Below, one piece after another: positions 25,557 through 35,757 of a stretch of DNA of 64,000 nucleotides (positions are counted from its first letter, which is position 1; each line of letters starts with the position of its first letter). Where the stretch lies: positions 124,001 through 188,000 of the forward strand of contig NZ_PIPS01000001.1 in the NCBI RefSeq assembly GCF_003987185.1. The letters are read 5' to 3'. Both the position numbers and the translations under genes were made by a program. This stretch comes from Idiomarina aquatica. GTDB taxonomy: Bacteria; Pseudomonadota; Gammaproteobacteria; Enterobacterales; Alteromonadaceae. The notes beneath the pieces are model-generated. The model was not told the origin of the DNA, did not search any database, and saw only the letters and a program-made list of their open reading frames with translations.

Positions 25557-26081
25557 TTATTGTAAAAGTTCACTGCAACGTTGACCGTCTTCGACGGTAC
25601 CGACGATGGTTACCCGATCGCCCATACGGATATCATGTTCCGCAAAGAATCCGGCGTTCATTTCTAACGCGTATTGATAGTTTTTACCCGGCGCATAACT
25701 GCGACACTGATTAGGGTCGTCACTGCCACACGGCAACATGGTAAAGGTTTTGACGATTTCACCGCGCTCGTTCAAATAGGCAATGTCCAGCGGGATCAGG
25801 GTCTGATACATCCAGAAGCCGGAACTGCCTGAACGCACTTGAGGATAACGAAACAACATGCCTTCGTAGTCGCCGAGTTGCTCACGTCCCATCAAGCCAC
25901 GGGCGTGCTGTGCGGTGGTATCGGCCAGTTCAACCGTCAGCGGTTGCTCTAATTGGCCCAGGCAAATCGCGGTTTTTTCAAAGCTTTGTGGCGCAGGAAC
26001 GCGCCACTGCTGTGCCATGGCGGTTGATGCAACGGTCAGTAGCACGCTAGCAACGACCAGGGCTGTTTTTCTCGAACTCAT
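25557..26081 (-). CDS. Secreted DUF192 protein
   Basis: Protein of 174 residues with a signal peptide (about 1-23, ending TAMAQQ). The DUF192 fold is marked by QHARGLMGREQL, GMLFRYPQVRSGSSGFWMYQTLIPLDIAYLNERGEIV and AGFFAEHDIRMGDRVTI. A Cys pair flanks an inserted CGSDDPNQC loop. The biochemical role of the family is not established. It is upstream of and in line with the M28 peptidase gene. Confidence 0.88.
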   Translation of the reverse strand: MSSRKTALVVASVLLTVASTAMAQQWRVPAPQSFEKTAICLGQLEQPLTVELADTTAQHARGLMGREQLGDYEGMLFRYPQVRSGSSGFWMYQTLIPLDIAYLNERGEIVKTFTMLPCGSDDPNQCRSYAPGKNYQYALEMNAGFFAEHDIRMGDRVTIVGTVEDGQRCSELLQ

Positions 26082-26164
26082 GTGAGTGCCTTATTATCAT
26101 GATGCGTTATGCACGGATGGCCTTTGATTCTGTCCCATTCGCCGCGAAATCGCAACCGCCCTGC

Positions 26165-27571
26165 TCAGCTGGAACAGGACAAACTGCCTGGCGCAATTTC
26201 TTCGGCCGGCGGCTGCGCCCAGTGACTGCCCCAAAGGCATCGCTGAAACGGTCGTTCAAGCGCCTCCAGATAGGATGTCAGCGGCGCATCATCGCCCTGT
26301 TCTGCGGCACTGATGACCTCACTGAGCAGGTGTGTGCGTAACGTCACTACCGGATTGACCTGCTGCATCGCCGCAATATCCGGTGCCTCATTAACGGCGT
26401 CGAGATACTGCCTTAACCAGGCTTCTCCGACCACGCTCAGTTCGCTGGCGGCAGACTCGGTAACATAACGTTCCAGTTCGATAAAGCTGCGGTTATAGTC
26501 TAATTGATGCGCTTCCAACAACTGTAACCAGCCGGCAATGAGCTCTCGTGCCAACCCCGGCTCGACCTGCGTTAAGCCAAGCCGCTGCCGCATTTGCTGA
26601 AAATAAAACGTTTGGATCAGCGGCTCATACTCGTCGATTACTGAGGTAAATTCCGTAACGTCCATCGACGCGCTCAATGCCACCTGCAGACGCTGTAAAT
26701 TCCAGCGGCCTATGCCCGGTTGGCGGGTAAAACTGTAGCGGCCGCCCTGGTCGGTATGATTAAAAATTTTCTCCGGCTGATAGCTGTCAAACATTGCGTA
26801 GGGGCCGTAGTCAAAGGTTTCCCCCAGCAGACTCATGTTGTCGGTGTTCATGACCCCATGAATAAAGCCATAGGCCTGCCATAACGCAATCATCAGCGCG
26901 GTGCGCTCGGTTACCCGGCGAAACTGCGCGGTCGGCGTCGCATCGTTTAATTCCGGCCATTGTCGTGCAATGACATAATCCCATAACTGCCGTTGTTGCT
27001 GCGGCAGTCGGCGATAATAACAGTGCTCAAAATGCCCAAAGCGGACGTGAGTCTTCGCCACTCGCAACAACATCGCGCCGGGTTCGATGCGTTCACGCTG
27101 GATCTGCCCTTCGGTAGAGGTCAGTAACAACGCCCGGGTGGTAGGAATGCCCAACGCGGCGAACGCCTCACTGGCCAGATATTCTCGAATCGACGAGCGC
27201 AGTACCGCGCGCCCGTCACCGCCACGGCCATAAGGGGTTGGTCCGGCACCTTTTAAGTGCAGATCGTAAAACTCGCCGGTGGGCGTTTTCACTTCACCCA
27301 GCAATAAGCCCCGGCCATCGCCTAGATAGGGGTTAAAATGACCAAACTGATGGCCGGCGTACTTTTGTGCCAATGGTCTTATACCGGGCCACTGTTGTTC
27401 ACCGTCCAGTCGTGCGGTCAGGGTTTCTGCACGGATCGGTTCACCGCCCAGTTGCTGCCATAACGCCTGGTTAAATAAGCGAGGCGTCGACTGGCCATCC
27501 GCAGCAATGTCCTGCTCGCTGACCAAATCGGAAAATGTTTCGGCGTACTCGTTAACAAAGTGTAAACTCAT
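26165..27571 (-). CDS. selO: Protein adenylyltransferase SelO (YdiU family)
   Basis: Pseudokinase-fold enzyme that transfers AMP to Ser, Thr or Tyr of target proteins. The 468 residues are near the usual 480. Visible marks: LLLGEVKTPTGEFYDLHLKGAGPTPYGRGGDGRAVLRSSIREYL (nucleotide-binding region, about 90-133), FIHGVMNTDNMSLLGETFDYGPYAMFD (catalytic and metal-binding Asn/Asp, about 237-263) and the C-terminal SCSS, where the penultimate-region Cys corresponds to selenocysteine in animal SelO. Divergent from yvcK. Confidence 0.95.
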   Translation of the reverse strand: MSLHFVNEYAETFSDLVSEQDIAADGQSTPRLFNQALWQQLGGEPIRAETLTARLDGEQQWPGIRPLAQKYAGHQFGHFNPYLGDGRGLLLGEVKTPTGEFYDLHLKGAGPTPYGRGGDGRAVLRSSIREYLASEAFAALGIPTTRALLLTSTEGQIQRERIEPGAMLLRVAKTHVRFGHFEHCYYRRLPQQQRQLWDYVIARQWPELNDATPTAQFRRVTERTALMIALWQAYGFIHGVMNTDNMSLLGETFDYGPYAMFDSYQPEKIFNHTDQGGRYSFTRQPGIGRWNLQRLQVALSASMDVTEFTSVIDEYEPLIQTFYFQQMRQRLGLTQVEPGLARELIAGWLQLLEAHQLDYNRSFIELERYVTESAASELSVVGEAWLRQYLDAVNEAPDIAAMQQVNPVVTLRTHLLSEVISAAEQGDDAPLTSYLEALERPFQRCLWGSHWAQPPAEEIAPGSLSCSS

Positions 27572-27645
27572 AGACTCTTATCTTACAGGGCGCTAAACTA
27601 TTTGGCGACCTTAGTTATTAGACACAACCGCGTAAGGATGGTTGC

Positions 27646-28542
27646 ATGCAGATTACGGCGTTGCGCCGGATTACTGCCATCGGTGGTGGCCACGGCCTAG
27701 GCCGGGTATTGTCCACGCTGGCGTTTATGAAGCACAAATTGGTAGGCGTTGTTGCAACCACCGACAATGGTGGCGCAACAGGTCTGTTGCGGGCGTCCCA
27801 TCACACCATTGCCTGGGGCGATATCCGCAATTGCCTGTCGCAATTGGTCGAGCAGCCGCTGGCTGCGGATGTGCTTAACTTTCGCTTCGAAGGTGAAACC
27901 TCGCTGGCCGGCCATAACCTCGGTAATCTGCTGCTGTATACCCTTGATCAGGTCAGTGCGCGGCCACTGGACGGCATCCAACTGCTCAGCCGGCTGCTGA
28001 ACGTCAACACCCGCTTATTACCAATGTCAGAGTGCCCGACCGATTTGGTGGCGACCACGGCTGAGGACATTCAGTGTCATGGCGAGATTTTAATTGATCG
28101 GTTGGAACACATGCCCAAGGCGTTGAGCCTGTCCGGCGAAGCCCATGCAACGCCGGAAGCCGTTCGCCATCTGTATAACAGTGATTTGATCATTCTCGGT
28201 CCCGGCAGCTTCCTGACCTCGGTACTGCCGCCATTATTGGTCAAAGACATTGCGGTGGCGTTGCGCAAAACTCGCGGCAAAGTGGTCTTTATTGATAATC
28301 TGGTGCACGAAAAAGGGCCTGCCGGAACCCTCTCGGTGACGGAAAAGCTGGCCTTTCTGGAGCAACACATTGGCCAGTGTGTGGTCGACCTGGTGTTATC
28401 CAATCACCATGACCCTCAGTTACAGATACCGCGTCTGGGCGGGTTAACCGCCGATAGCGATGTCCACTACCGGCATGATCCTGACGTATTACTGCAGCGC
28501 TTGAACGCCGCTGTGGAAACCCTGTTCAAGCAAACCGCTTAA
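27646..28542 (+). CDS. yvcK: YvcK/CofD-like protein (gluconeogenesis factor family)
   Basis: Cytoplasmic protein of 298 residues (E. coli YbhK homologue). The N terminus has [18 protein letters not shown] (nucleotide-sugar-binding glycine loop), then [15 protein letters not shown] and GDIRNCL. The later [20 protein letters not shown] and [20 protein letters not shown] are also family blocks. YvcK homologues bind UDP-GlcNAc and are needed for growth on gluconeogenic carbon sources, which suits this amino-acid-degrading cell. AAGGATGGTTGC precedes the ATG. Its stop overlaps the convergent dcd stop by 4 bases. Confidence 0.9.
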   Translation: MQITALRRITAIGGGHGLGRVLSTLAFMKHKLVGVVATTDNGGATGLLRASHHTIAWGDIRNCLSQLVEQPLAADVLNFRFEGETSLAGHNLGNLLLYTLDQVSARPLDGIQLLSRLLNVNTRLLPMSECPTDLVATTAEDIQCHGEILIDRLEHMPKALSLSGEAHATPEAVRHLYNSDLIILGPGSFLTSVLPPLLVKDIAVALRKTRGKVVFIDNLVHEKGPAGTLSVTEKLAFLEQHIGQCVVDLVLSNHHDPQLQIPRLGGLTADSDVHYRHDPDVLLQRLNAAVETLFKQTA

Positions 28543-29126
28543 CCGCCGTCCGCAGAAATCCGTGACGCAACCGCGCCGTGCTGATCGCGGTATTTAGCAT
28601 CGACTCGTTTGTTGTAGGGGCGTTCACAAGGGCCGCTCAAGCGTTCAAAACTGATGGCACCGATTTTCATGCCCGGCCGCAGTGCCAACGGCAACTTACC
28701 GCTGTTGTAAAACTCCAGCACAATTTGTCCCGACCAGCCTGGGTCGATACGATGTGCCGTAACATGCACCATCAATCCCAGTCGCGCCAGTGACGAACGG
28801 CCATCGAGCCAACCCACCATGTCTTCCGGTAAGCGAATCGATTCGTGCGTAACAGCCAGTGCGAATTCACCCGGGTGAATGAAAAACGCTTGATCCGGGC
28901 GCAAGTTGATTTCATCACTCATGACTTCCTGAATGGCTTTTTCTATCGCCTCTCGCGAGCCGCTGATGTCGATGTAAGGGGCGGCATGATCCTGCAGGAC
29001 TCGAAATTCGGAGCCGAGATGAATGTCCAGCGTTACACCGGAAATATTGTGCTTCGCGGGCGCAGGCTCAACGCCAATAATGCCTTCCTGCAAAAATTGT
29101 TCGATTTCTTTGTCGTTTAACCGCAT
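28539..29126 (-). CDS. dcd: dCTP deaminase
   Basis: Converts dCTP to dUTP, the main route to dTMP in gammaproteobacteria. The 195 residues match E. coli Dcd (193). It begins [15 protein letters not shown]; the active-site region is [37 protein letters not shown] (about 108-144), containing the nucleotide-binding RSS and the catalytic Glu of LEFYN. It lies 32 bases downstream of mrp/apbC in the same direction. Confidence 0.97.
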   Translation of the reverse strand: MRLNDKEIEQFLQEGIIGVEPAPAKHNISGVTLDIHLGSEFRVLQDHAAPYIDISGSREAIEKAIQEVMSDEINLRPDQAFFIHPGEFALAVTHESIRLPEDMVGWLDGRSSLARLGLMVHVTAHRIDPGWSGQIVLEFYNSGKLPLALRPGMKIGAISFERLSGPCERPYNKRVDAKYRDQHGAVASRISADGG

Positions 29127-29158
29127 AGCTGTTCCCTAAACTGACTGATGTGTTGATG

Positions 29159-30157
29159 TTACACGTTTTTTTGCGCCTGATGATAGAGCTTTCTGGCAAC
29201 CTCTGCGGCCGTTGAGCGGATCAACTGACTGAACGGATGCTGCGGTTGCGCCATCAATAGTGGTTGCTCACGGTCGAGACTGTCCCGGAATTCGGTGGTC
29301 AGCGGCCATTGCCCTAACAGGCCGACCTGATGTTCCGTCGCCAGCGCGTCACCTCCGCCAGCGCCAAAAATGGCATCGCGTTCGCCACAGTGCCGGCACT
29401 CATAATAGCTCATATTTTCTAACACACCCAGCAACGGGATATTAAGCTTTTTAAACATCGCGATACCTTTCTCGGCATCGCGCAAGGCAACGGTTTGTGG
29501 CGTTGTTACCACCACCGCGGCAGTCACCGGTAGTTTCTGTGCCATGGTTAACTGAATATCCCCGGTGCCCGGTGGCATATCGACGATCAAATAATCCAGT
29601 TGCTGCCAGTTAGTGTCGCGATAAAGCTGCTGCAAGGCACTGCTGGCCATCGGTCCGCGCCAGATGGTTGCATCGTTATCATCAACCAGATAGCCGAGCG
29701 AATTCACTTGTAGGCCAAACCGTTGCAATGGCTCCATCTTGTTGCGTTCGTTAACACTCAATTGATGGTCGCCACGCCCAAGCATGGTCGGGATCGATGG
29801 TCCGTAAATATCCGCATCCAACAGCCCGACGCGGGCGCCCAGTTGTTGCAGCCCCAGCGCCAACGACACGCTGACTGAGGATTTGCCGACGCCGCCTTTA
29901 CCCGATGACACCACAATCACATTACCGGTGGTTAATGGCAACTCTGGCTGCGAATTGGGCATTTTTTTGATGCGACACTGTAGCTGCCATTGATAATCGC
30001 GGGTTGCCGGGTGCTCGGCCAGCTGTTGCAGCAGCGCCTCTTGGTCGACGGCGTACGGCACGGTAAGTTCTGCTGTGCCATTGTTTTTGTCCAGCCGAAT
30101 CCAGTCGGACTGCAGTCCGGCCGGCAGGCCATCTTTAAAATCAGAAAACTGTGACAT
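29159..30157 (-). CDS. apbC: Iron-sulfur cluster carrier ATPase Mrp/ApbC
   Basis: Assembles or delivers Fe-S clusters to apo-proteins; cytoplasmic, 332 residues. It has an N-terminal MIP18-like segment (about 1-75), the deviant Walker [21 protein letters not shown] (about 83-102), [15 protein letters not shown] and the cluster-binding CxxC in [11 protein letters not shown]. The start at 30155-30157 is chosen for the AGAGGTGG upstream; the open frame reaches 30184. It is divergent from metG, an arrangement common in gammaproteobacteria. Confidence 0.95.
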   Translation of the reverse strand: MSQFSDFKDGLPAGLQSDWIRLDKNNGTAELTVPYAVDQEALLQQLAEHPATRDYQWQLQCRIKKMPNSQPELPLTTGNVIVVSSGKGGVGKSSVSVSLALGLQQLGARVGLLDADIYGPSIPTMLGRGDHQLSVNERNKMEPLQRFGLQVNSLGYLVDDNDATIWRGPMASSALQQLYRDTNWQQLDYLIVDMPPGTGDIQLTMAQKLPVTAAVVVTTPQTVALRDAEKGIAMFKKLNIPLLGVLENMSYYECRHCGERDAIFGAGGGDALATEHQVGLLGQWPLTTEFRDSLDREQPLLMAQPQHPFSQLIRSTAAEVARKLYHQAQKNV

Positions 30158-30247
30158 CAGCCACCTCTTGGCTCTGTGTATCATACGGTTCCTATGATAA
30201 TATTGAGCTTCACATTGATATTAACAGTAATGGAAGCAGATTCTCGC

Positions 30248-32290
30248 ATGAGCCAGAGCGAACGTAAAATTTTGGTGACCAATGCCTTGCCCTATGCCAA
30301 CGGGCCGATTCATATTGGACATTTATTAGGCTACATCCAGGCCGACATCTGGGTGCGCTTTCAAAAGTTGCGCGGCAATGAGTGCCACTACATGTGCGCG
30401 GACGATGCCCACGGCACGCCGATCATGCTCAAGGCCCAGCAACTGGGTATCTCGCCCGAACAAATGATTGGCGAGATGCAACAGTCTCATGAACAGGACT
30501 TTGCCGGCTTCAACATCGGCTTCGATCACTACTACAGTACCCACAGTGAAGAAAACCGTGAGTTGGCAGAAACCATTTACAATCGGTTGGATAAAGCCGG
30601 TCACATCAAAACCGAGGTGATCGAGCAGCTCTACGATCCGCAAAAAGAAATGTTCCTGCCGGATCGTTTTGTTAAGGGCGATTGCCCGGATTGTGGTGCC
30701 GAAGACCAATACGGTGATAACTGTGACGTTTGTGGCGCCACCTATGCGCCGACGGATTTAAAAAATCCACGCTCGGTGGTGTCCGGTGCTACCCCGGAAA
30801 TGCGTCAGTCGGAACATTACTTCTTTGACCTTCCCGCGTTTGGCGACATGTTGAAGAGCTGGACTCGCTCTGGTTCGTTACAGGGCGAAATGGCCAATAA
30901 ACTGAACGAATGGTTCGAACAAGGTCTGCAGCGGTGGGATATTTCCCGCGATGCACCCTATTTCGGCTTCAAAATTCCGGGCACCGAGAACAAATATTTT
31001 TACGTCTGGCTGGATGCTCCGATCGGTTACATGAGCAGTTTTAAGAATTACTGCGACACCACGGGCAAAGCCAACTGGGACGAATACTGGCAGGCGGACA
31101 GCAAAGCCGAGGTGTATCACTTTATCGGCAAAGACATTATCTACTTCCACAGTCTGTTCTGGCCGGCGATGCTGAAAGGCGCTGACTTCCGTCAGCCGAC
31201 CAACGTCTGGGCGCATGGTTTTATTACCGTTAACGGTACTAAGATGTCGAAGTCTAAGGGCACCTTTATCAAGGCGCGTACTTACCTCGATCACCTTAAT
31301 CCGGAATACCTGCGTTATTACTTTGCCGCCAAACTGACCAGCCGCATCGACGATCTGGACCTGAACCTGACCGATTTCGCGCAACGGGTTAACTCAGATT
31401 TGGTCGGTAAGGTGATTAACATTGCCAGCCGCTGTGCCGGCTTCATCAGCAAAAAATTCGACGGCCGTCTGTCGGGTGACATCGCCGACGCGGTGTTGCT
31501 GGAAGATTTCCAGAAAGCCGGCGACCAGATTGCTGAGTATTACGAGAACCGTGAGTTCTCCAAAGCCATGCGTGACATCATGGCGTTGGCCGACCGTGCC
31601 AATCAATACATCGCCGACAAAGAACCCTGGCAGTTGATTAAGCAGCCGGGACACGAGAACGAAGTCCACGACATTTGCTCGCTGGGTATCAATCTGTTCC
31701 GTATTTTGATGATTTACTTAACCCCGGTGGTTCCGCAACTGGCGCAGTCGGTACAGCAGTTCTTAAACGATAACTTTAGCTGGGACAGTCACCGTACGGT
31801 ACTCACCAACCACCCCATTGATAAATTTAAAGCGCTGATGCAGCGCGTCGATATGGAAGACATAAACGCTATGCTTGACGCATCAAAAGAACAACAGGCC
31901 GAGGCGACGACCGCGGCGGTCGCTACCGAAACCAATGACGAACTGAAAAAAGAACCGATCGCGGATGAAATCAGTTTTGATGAGTTTGCCAAAGTTGATT
32001 TACGGGTGGCGCGCATCGCCAATGCCGAGCACGTTGAAGGCGCTGATAAGCTGCTGAAACTGACGCTTGATTTAGGCAGCGAGCAACGCCAGGTATTTGC
32101 CGGGATTAAGTCGGCCTACCAACCGGAACAGCTGATTGGTCAACTGACCGTGATGGTGGCCAACCTGGCACCGCGTAAAATGCGTTTTGGCCTGTCTGAA
32201 GGCATGGTACTTGCGGCCGGCCCGGGGAAAGACGAAATTTATATTCTTAACCCGCACGACGGCGCCAAACCCGGTATGCGGGTGATGTAA
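30248..32290 (+). CDS. metG: Methionyl-tRNA synthetase
   Basis: Charges tRNA-Met. From ATG 30248 it has 680 residues, close to E. coli MetRS (677). Visible: the HIGH motif (22-25, [10 protein letters not shown]), the zinc-binding knuckles CPDCG and CDVCG (about 141-160), KMSKSKGTF (about 333-341) and a C-terminal dimerisation/tRNA-binding OB domain (from about 575, [30 protein letters not shown]). An upstream in-frame ATG at 30230 lacks a better ribosome site. It is divergent from apbC and convergent with the PilZ gene (5-base gap). Confidence 0.97.
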   Translation: MSQSERKILVTNALPYANGPIHIGHLLGYIQADIWVRFQKLRGNECHYMCADDAHGTPIMLKAQQLGISPEQMIGEMQQSHEQDFAGFNIGFDHYYSTHSEENRELAETIYNRLDKAGHIKTEVIEQLYDPQKEMFLPDRFVKGDCPDCGAEDQYGDNCDVCGATYAPTDLKNPRSVVSGATPEMRQSEHYFFDLPAFGDMLKSWTRSGSLQGEMANKLNEWFEQGLQRWDISRDAPYFGFKIPGTENKYFYVWLDAPIGYMSSFKNYCDTTGKANWDEYWQADSKAEVYHFIGKDIIYFHSLFWPAMLKGADFRQPTNVWAHGFITVNGTKMSKSKGTFIKARTYLDHLNPEYLRYYFAAKLTSRIDDLDLNLTDFAQRVNSDLVGKVINIASRCAGFISKKFDGRLSGDIADAVLLEDFQKAGDQIAEYYENREFSKAMRDIMALADRANQYIADKEPWQLIKQPGHENEVHDICSLGINLFRILMIYLTPVVPQLAQSVQQFLNDNFSWDSHRTVLTNHPIDKFKALMQRVDMEDINAMLDASKEQQAEATTAAVATETNDELKKEPIADEISFDEFAKVDLRVARIANAEHVEGADKLLKLTLDLGSEQRQVFAGIKSAYQPEQLIGQLTVMVANLAPRKMRFGLSEGMVLAAGPGKDEIYILNPHDGAKPGMRVM

Positions 32291-32295
32291 TCCGG

Positions 32296-32601
32296 CTACA
32301 GCAGTTGGGTTATCTTACAACCCAACTGGTAACCGCCCTCTTCCAGGCGCTGGCTGCGCAACACCTCGGCCAGCGCTTTAAAGGCCGGAAACTTTTCACC
32401 GGCTTTGATGTAAATGACAATACGTTCGCCTTCGGCAACCGGCGGCTCAACCTGTAACGAAGCTCCGGTAGCACTTAAATCAAGACACACGGCGTCCAGT
32501 ACCTGCTCGTGCTCACCGCCCTCATCATAGCCAATCACCACCTTTGCGTCGGCATTAACCGACATCCGCATAAAGTTACGATGGTCGTCTGATCCCAACA
32601 T
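32296..32601 (-). CDS. PilZ-domain protein
   Basis: Single-domain protein of 101 residues. The N-terminal RNFMRM and the later DLSATGASL match the c-di-GMP-binding RxxxR and (D/N)xSxxG motifs, though the arginines are spaced as R-N-F-M-R. It probably senses c-di-GMP and acts on an unknown partner. AAGGA precedes the ATG. It also has the c-di-GMP-related gene at 62009 as a distant neighbour in this window. Confidence 0.87.
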   Translation of the reverse strand: MLGSDDHRNFMRMSVNADAKVVIGYDEGGEHEQVLDAVCLDLSATGASLQVEPPVAEGERIVIYIKAGEKFPAFKALAEVLRSQRLEEGGYQLGCKITQLL

Positions 32602-32689
32602 GCCGCTTCCTTAAAAATTTACAATTCTTTATTCAGTTTTAGCACGACTGTGCCGATAAGAAAACTGAAACCAAATTAAGGATGATCCC

Positions 32690-33031
32690 ATGTCAATGAT
32701 AGAGTTGGATTCTAATAAAATGGTCAGTGCGAAGTTTGCCATCGGACAACTTATTACTCATTCGCTGTACGGCTATCGAGGCGTTATTATTGATGCCGAT
32801 CCGGTGTTCAGCTTATCCGACGAGTGGTATCAGCGTATGGCCACCACCCGCCCGAGTAAACAGCAGCCCTGGTATCATGTGCTGGTCAATAATTCGTCCA
32901 TTCAGACCTACGTCAGCGAGTCCAATTTAGACCCGGACTTTACCGAAGCGCCGATCCAACACCCGATGGTTGACTTGGTGTTTTGTGACCGTACCCGCGG
33001 GCATTATGTATTGGCCGATAAAATTAACTAA
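32690..33031 (+). CDS. hspQ: Heat-shock protein HspQ
   Basis: Small adaptor of 113 residues that in enterobacteria promotes Lon-dependent degradation and binds hemimethylated DNA (YccV). Family marks: AKFAIGQLITHSLYGYRGVIIDADPVFSLSDEWY, QPWYHVLVN and YVSESNLDPD. AAGGA lies 8 bases before ATG 32690; a second ATG at 32696 is possible. Immediately after the stop is a perfect hairpin (33039-33058). hinT follows in the same direction. Confidence 0.94.
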   Translation: MSMIELDSNKMVSAKFAIGQLITHSLYGYRGVIIDADPVFSLSDEWYQRMATTRPSKQQPWYHVLVNNSSIQTYVSESNLDPDFTEAPIQHPMVDLVFCDRTRGHYVLADKIN

Positions 33032-33038
33032 TTAGACG

Positions 33039-33058
33039 GACAACGATTGCTCGTTGTC
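33039..33058 (+). other. Perfect hairpin downstream of hspQ
   Basis: GACAACGA (33039-33046) pairs perfectly with TCGTTGTC (33051-33058) around a TTGC loop, 8 bases after the hspQ stop. No T-run follows on either strand, so it is not a typical intrinsic terminator. It may stabilise the hspQ mRNA 3' end or bind a protein. Confidence 0.5.
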
Positions 33059-33106
33059 GCAGCGATAGGTACCATGGAAGGACGCTGATTTACCAAGGAA
33101 TGTACT

Positions 33107-33475
33107 ATGGCTGAAGAAACCATTTTCAGTAAGATCATAAACCGAGAAATCCCCGCTGACATCGTCTACGAAGATGACATTGCACTGGCGTTTAAGGACA
33201 TTAATCCGCAAGCACCGGTGCATCTGCTGATCATCCCGAAAAAGCCGATTGCGACCATTAACGACATCGAAGAAGAGGATGCGGACATTGTCGGTCACCT
33301 GTACATTGTCGCCGCCAAACTGGCGGTACAACATGGCTTTGCCAAAGACGGTTACCGCTGCGTGATGAACTGTAACGAACACGGTGGCCAAACCGTTTAT
33401 CACATTCACCTGCATTTACTTGCCGGCAAACCGATGGGCTGGCCACCCTACACCGATGTTATGAAGAAAGCCTGA
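33107..33475 (+). CDS. hinT: HinT purine nucleoside phosphoramidase (HIT family)
   Basis: Hydrolyses adenosine 5'-phosphoramidates; cytoplasmic, 122 residues. The complete histidine triad is visible in [21 protein letters not shown], unlike the HIT protein at 1502 which lacks the first His. The N-terminal [20 protein letters not shown] and [15 protein letters not shown] are typical of HinT. AAGGA precedes the ATG. Confidence 0.95.
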   Translation: MAEETIFSKIINREIPADIVYEDDIALAFKDINPQAPVHLLIIPKKPIATINDIEEEDADIVGHLYIVAAKLAVQHGFAKDGYRCVMNCNEHGGQTVYHIHLHLLAGKPMGWPPYTDVMKKA

Positions 33476-33486
33476 GCACGGTGCTG

Positions 33487-33936
33487 CTAAGGCCGGTAGC
33501 GTGGGTCAAGAATTTGATCCACGCGCCAGGTACCCTCTTCCTGCACCAGTACCACGTCACGACTGTCCTTAACGTTATCGCCTTTGTATTCACCTTCGAA
33601 AATCACCGTCGCCCGCAGTTCCTGCTTGTTGTTTAAATAAGGCACGATGGAATCCGCTTCGACCGTTAATTCGACACGATCATAGTAACGACCCAGCACG
33701 TAACGTTCGACGCCGCTTAGCGTGGCGTAATGCTCGATCAGGCCATCCATCCGTTCAGAGGCAAAGCGCTTCGCTTTGTTGAGATCGTCATCACGATATA
33801 TGGCCTGGTAAAAGCCCTTGATAGCAGCGGCTTCCTCGGTTTCTGCGTCACCGTCACCGTAGCCCCGTTCAACCTCACCGCAGCCGACTAAAGTTAACGC
33901 CGTTACCATTGCCGTTGCTAATACTGTCACGCGCAT
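33487..33936 (-). CDS. Lipoprotein of unknown function linked to ggt
   Basis: Predicted lipoprotein of 149 residues with lipobox LVGC (Cys19). After an acidic linker (GDGDAETEEAAA), the fold AIKGFYQAIYRDDDLNKAKRFASERM to DSRDVVLVQEEGTWRVDQIL resembles NTF2-like/DUF4878-type lumazine-fold domains, seen in many small periplasmic lipoproteins. It starts 2 bases after the ggt stop, so the two are in one operon. Function unknown. Confidence 0.75.
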   Translation of the reverse strand: MRVTVLATAMVTALTLVGCGEVERGYGDGDAETEEAAAIKGFYQAIYRDDDLNKAKRFASERMDGLIEHYATLSGVERYVLGRYYDRVELTVEADSIVPYLNNKQELRATVIFEGEYKGDNVKDSRDVVLVQEEGTWRVDQILDPRYRP

Positions 33937-33938
33937 CC

Positions 33939-35711
33939 TCAGTCTCCCTTAACCGTGCCTTCACGGCGTGGGTCGGCACCGCCAACCAACGAGCCGTCGG
34001 GCATCAGGCTGATGCCGTGCAAACCACTATTAAGATCGATCACACGCACCTCATGACCGCGTTGTTGCAACGGCTCGGCGTGGTCGGCAATGGCACGACC
34101 TTTTTCCAGCGAAGTATAGTCGTTGCGATTCGTCACATGACCCATATTGATCGCTTGCTGCATGTCCAAGTTCCAGTCCAGCAGACCAACCAGTGTCTGA
34201 GTTACATAATTAATGATGCGACTGCCTCCCGGAGAACCCAGCGCATGCAGTACCTGCTGGCCGTTCTGATCCAACACCACAGTCGGTGCCATCGAACTGC
34301 GCGGACGCTTGCCCGGCTCTACCCGGTTGGCGATTTTAACCGAACCGTCCATCGGCACCAGCGAGAAATCGGTGAGCTGGTTATTGAGCAGGAAGCCACC
34401 GGCCATCACGGTCGAACCAAAACCCATTTCGATACTGGTGGTCATCGATACCACGTTGCCATCGGCATCAACAATGCTGATGTGGCTGGTGTTCGGCAAT
34501 TCATAGGCGACATCCTGCTGGTATTCAGGCACCAACGCGCCACCGGGTGTTGCTTTGCCCATATCTTCTTCGCCAATCAACGCGGCGCGTTCGGCAAGGT
34601 AGTCATCATTCAGCATCGCCGTGACCGGAACGTCAACAAAATCGGGATCGGCAATCCACTGATTGCGATCGGCAAAAGCCAACCGCGAAGCCTGACTGAA
34701 TAAATGCGTTGCTTCCAGGCCATTTACCGGCAACTGGTCAAACTCAAAGTTTTCTAGCACGCCCAAAGTCTGGAGCGTGGTTAAACCACCGGAACTTGGC
34801 GGGCCCATACCGCAAACACGGTACTGGCGATAATCGTCACATACCGGTTCACGCAATTTGGCCTGATAATTGGCGAGGTCCTGCAGGCTGAGTTTGCCGG
34901 GCGCAATCGGACTGTTCTGCACCGCATCAACAATCATCTCGGCGATCGGCCCTTGGTAGAAGGCATCGGCGCCCTGTTCGGCGATCAGTTGCAGGGAGTC
35001 TGCGTAGTCCGGGTTCTTCAACCGTTCACCGGCTGCAAGCGGTTCGCCATCGGGGAAGAAGTAGGCACTGGCGGCCGGCATTTTCTTCACCCCGGGATTG
35101 ATTTCCATGGCCACCAGCTTAGCCAGTCGCGGCGACACCTCAAACCCCTCTTCGGCCAGCTCAATGGCGTCGTCAAATAATACCGACCAGTCGCGCTTGC
35201 CCCAGCGCTCATGCGCCAGTTCCAACCCGCGGAGCAGCCCCGGCGTACCTACCGAACGGCCACCGACTACGGCATCAATCCAGCGCGGCGGTTTACCGTT
35301 TTCGTCCAGAAACAAAGCCTCGGTGGCCGCCATAGGCGCGGTTTCCCGTGCGTCAATGCTGTACAGCTTTTTATCCTCAGCGTGCCAGTACAGAATAAAT
35401 GCTCCACCACCGATGCCCGATGATTGCGGCTCGGTTAACCCCAGCATCGCCTGCACTGCAATCGCGGCATCAATGGCCGAACCGCCGGCTTTCAGTACCT
35501 GATAGCCGGCTTCGACCGCATGCGGATTGGCCGCTGCAACCATGTAATCTTGCGCGGTTACGGCGGTTTTGTCGGTAAACCCGGTTGCTGCTTCCGGCTC
35601 CCGCACTTCAACCCCGGAGGAGGCTGAGCTGAGTTCCGAACCGCTGTTACAGGCGGTCAATGAGGAAGCAAAGGCGAGCGCGATGAGGCTGGTTTTAAGG
35701 TTTAATTTCAT
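33939..35711 (-). CDS. ggt: Gamma-glutamyltransferase, lipoprotein form
   Basis: Breaks down glutathione and gamma-glutamyl peptides outside the cytoplasm. The 590-residue precursor cleaves itself. The signal peptide ends in the lipobox LTAC (Cys21), so it is probably tethered to a membrane. The autocatalytic Thr is Thr408 in ELPNTSHISIVDADGNVVSMTTS, which becomes the N terminus of the small subunit. Substrate-site blocks include GGSAIDAAIAVQAMLGLTEPQSSGIGGGAF (about 77-104) and GKRPRSSMAPTVVL. A second, non-lipoprotein copy lies at 59246. It shares its promoter region with divergent rrtA. Confidence 0.95.
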   Translation of the reverse strand: MKLNLKTSLIALAFASSLTACNSGSELSSASSGVEVREPEAATGFTDKTAVTAQDYMVAAANPHAVEAGYQVLKAGGSAIDAAIAVQAMLGLTEPQSSGIGGGAFILYWHAEDKKLYSIDARETAPMAATEALFLDENGKPPRWIDAVVGGRSVGTPGLLRGLELAHERWGKRDWSVLFDDAIELAEEGFEVSPRLAKLVAMEINPGVKKMPAASAYFFPDGEPLAAGERLKNPDYADSLQLIAEQGADAFYQGPIAEMIVDAVQNSPIAPGKLSLQDLANYQAKLREPVCDDYRQYRVCGMGPPSSGGLTTLQTLGVLENFEFDQLPVNGLEATHLFSQASRLAFADRNQWIADPDFVDVPVTAMLNDDYLAERAALIGEEDMGKATPGGALVPEYQQDVAYELPNTSHISIVDADGNVVSMTTSIEMGFGSTVMAGGFLLNNQLTDFSLVPMDGSVKIANRVEPGKRPRSSMAPTVVLDQNGQQVLHALGSPGGSRIINYVTQTLVGLLDWNLDMQQAINMGHVTNRNDYTSLEKGRAIADHAEPLQQRGHEVRVIDLNSGLHGISLMPDGSLVGGADPRREGTVKGD

Positions 35712-35757
35712 GCATTTCCTTTTTCTTTACCGCAATTTGCCTCTATCATACGAAGCC

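Noticed and set aside
33909-34703. 264-codon open frame opposite ggt
   Set aside because: Antisense to a well-recognised gamma-glutamyltransferase; no recognisable domain.
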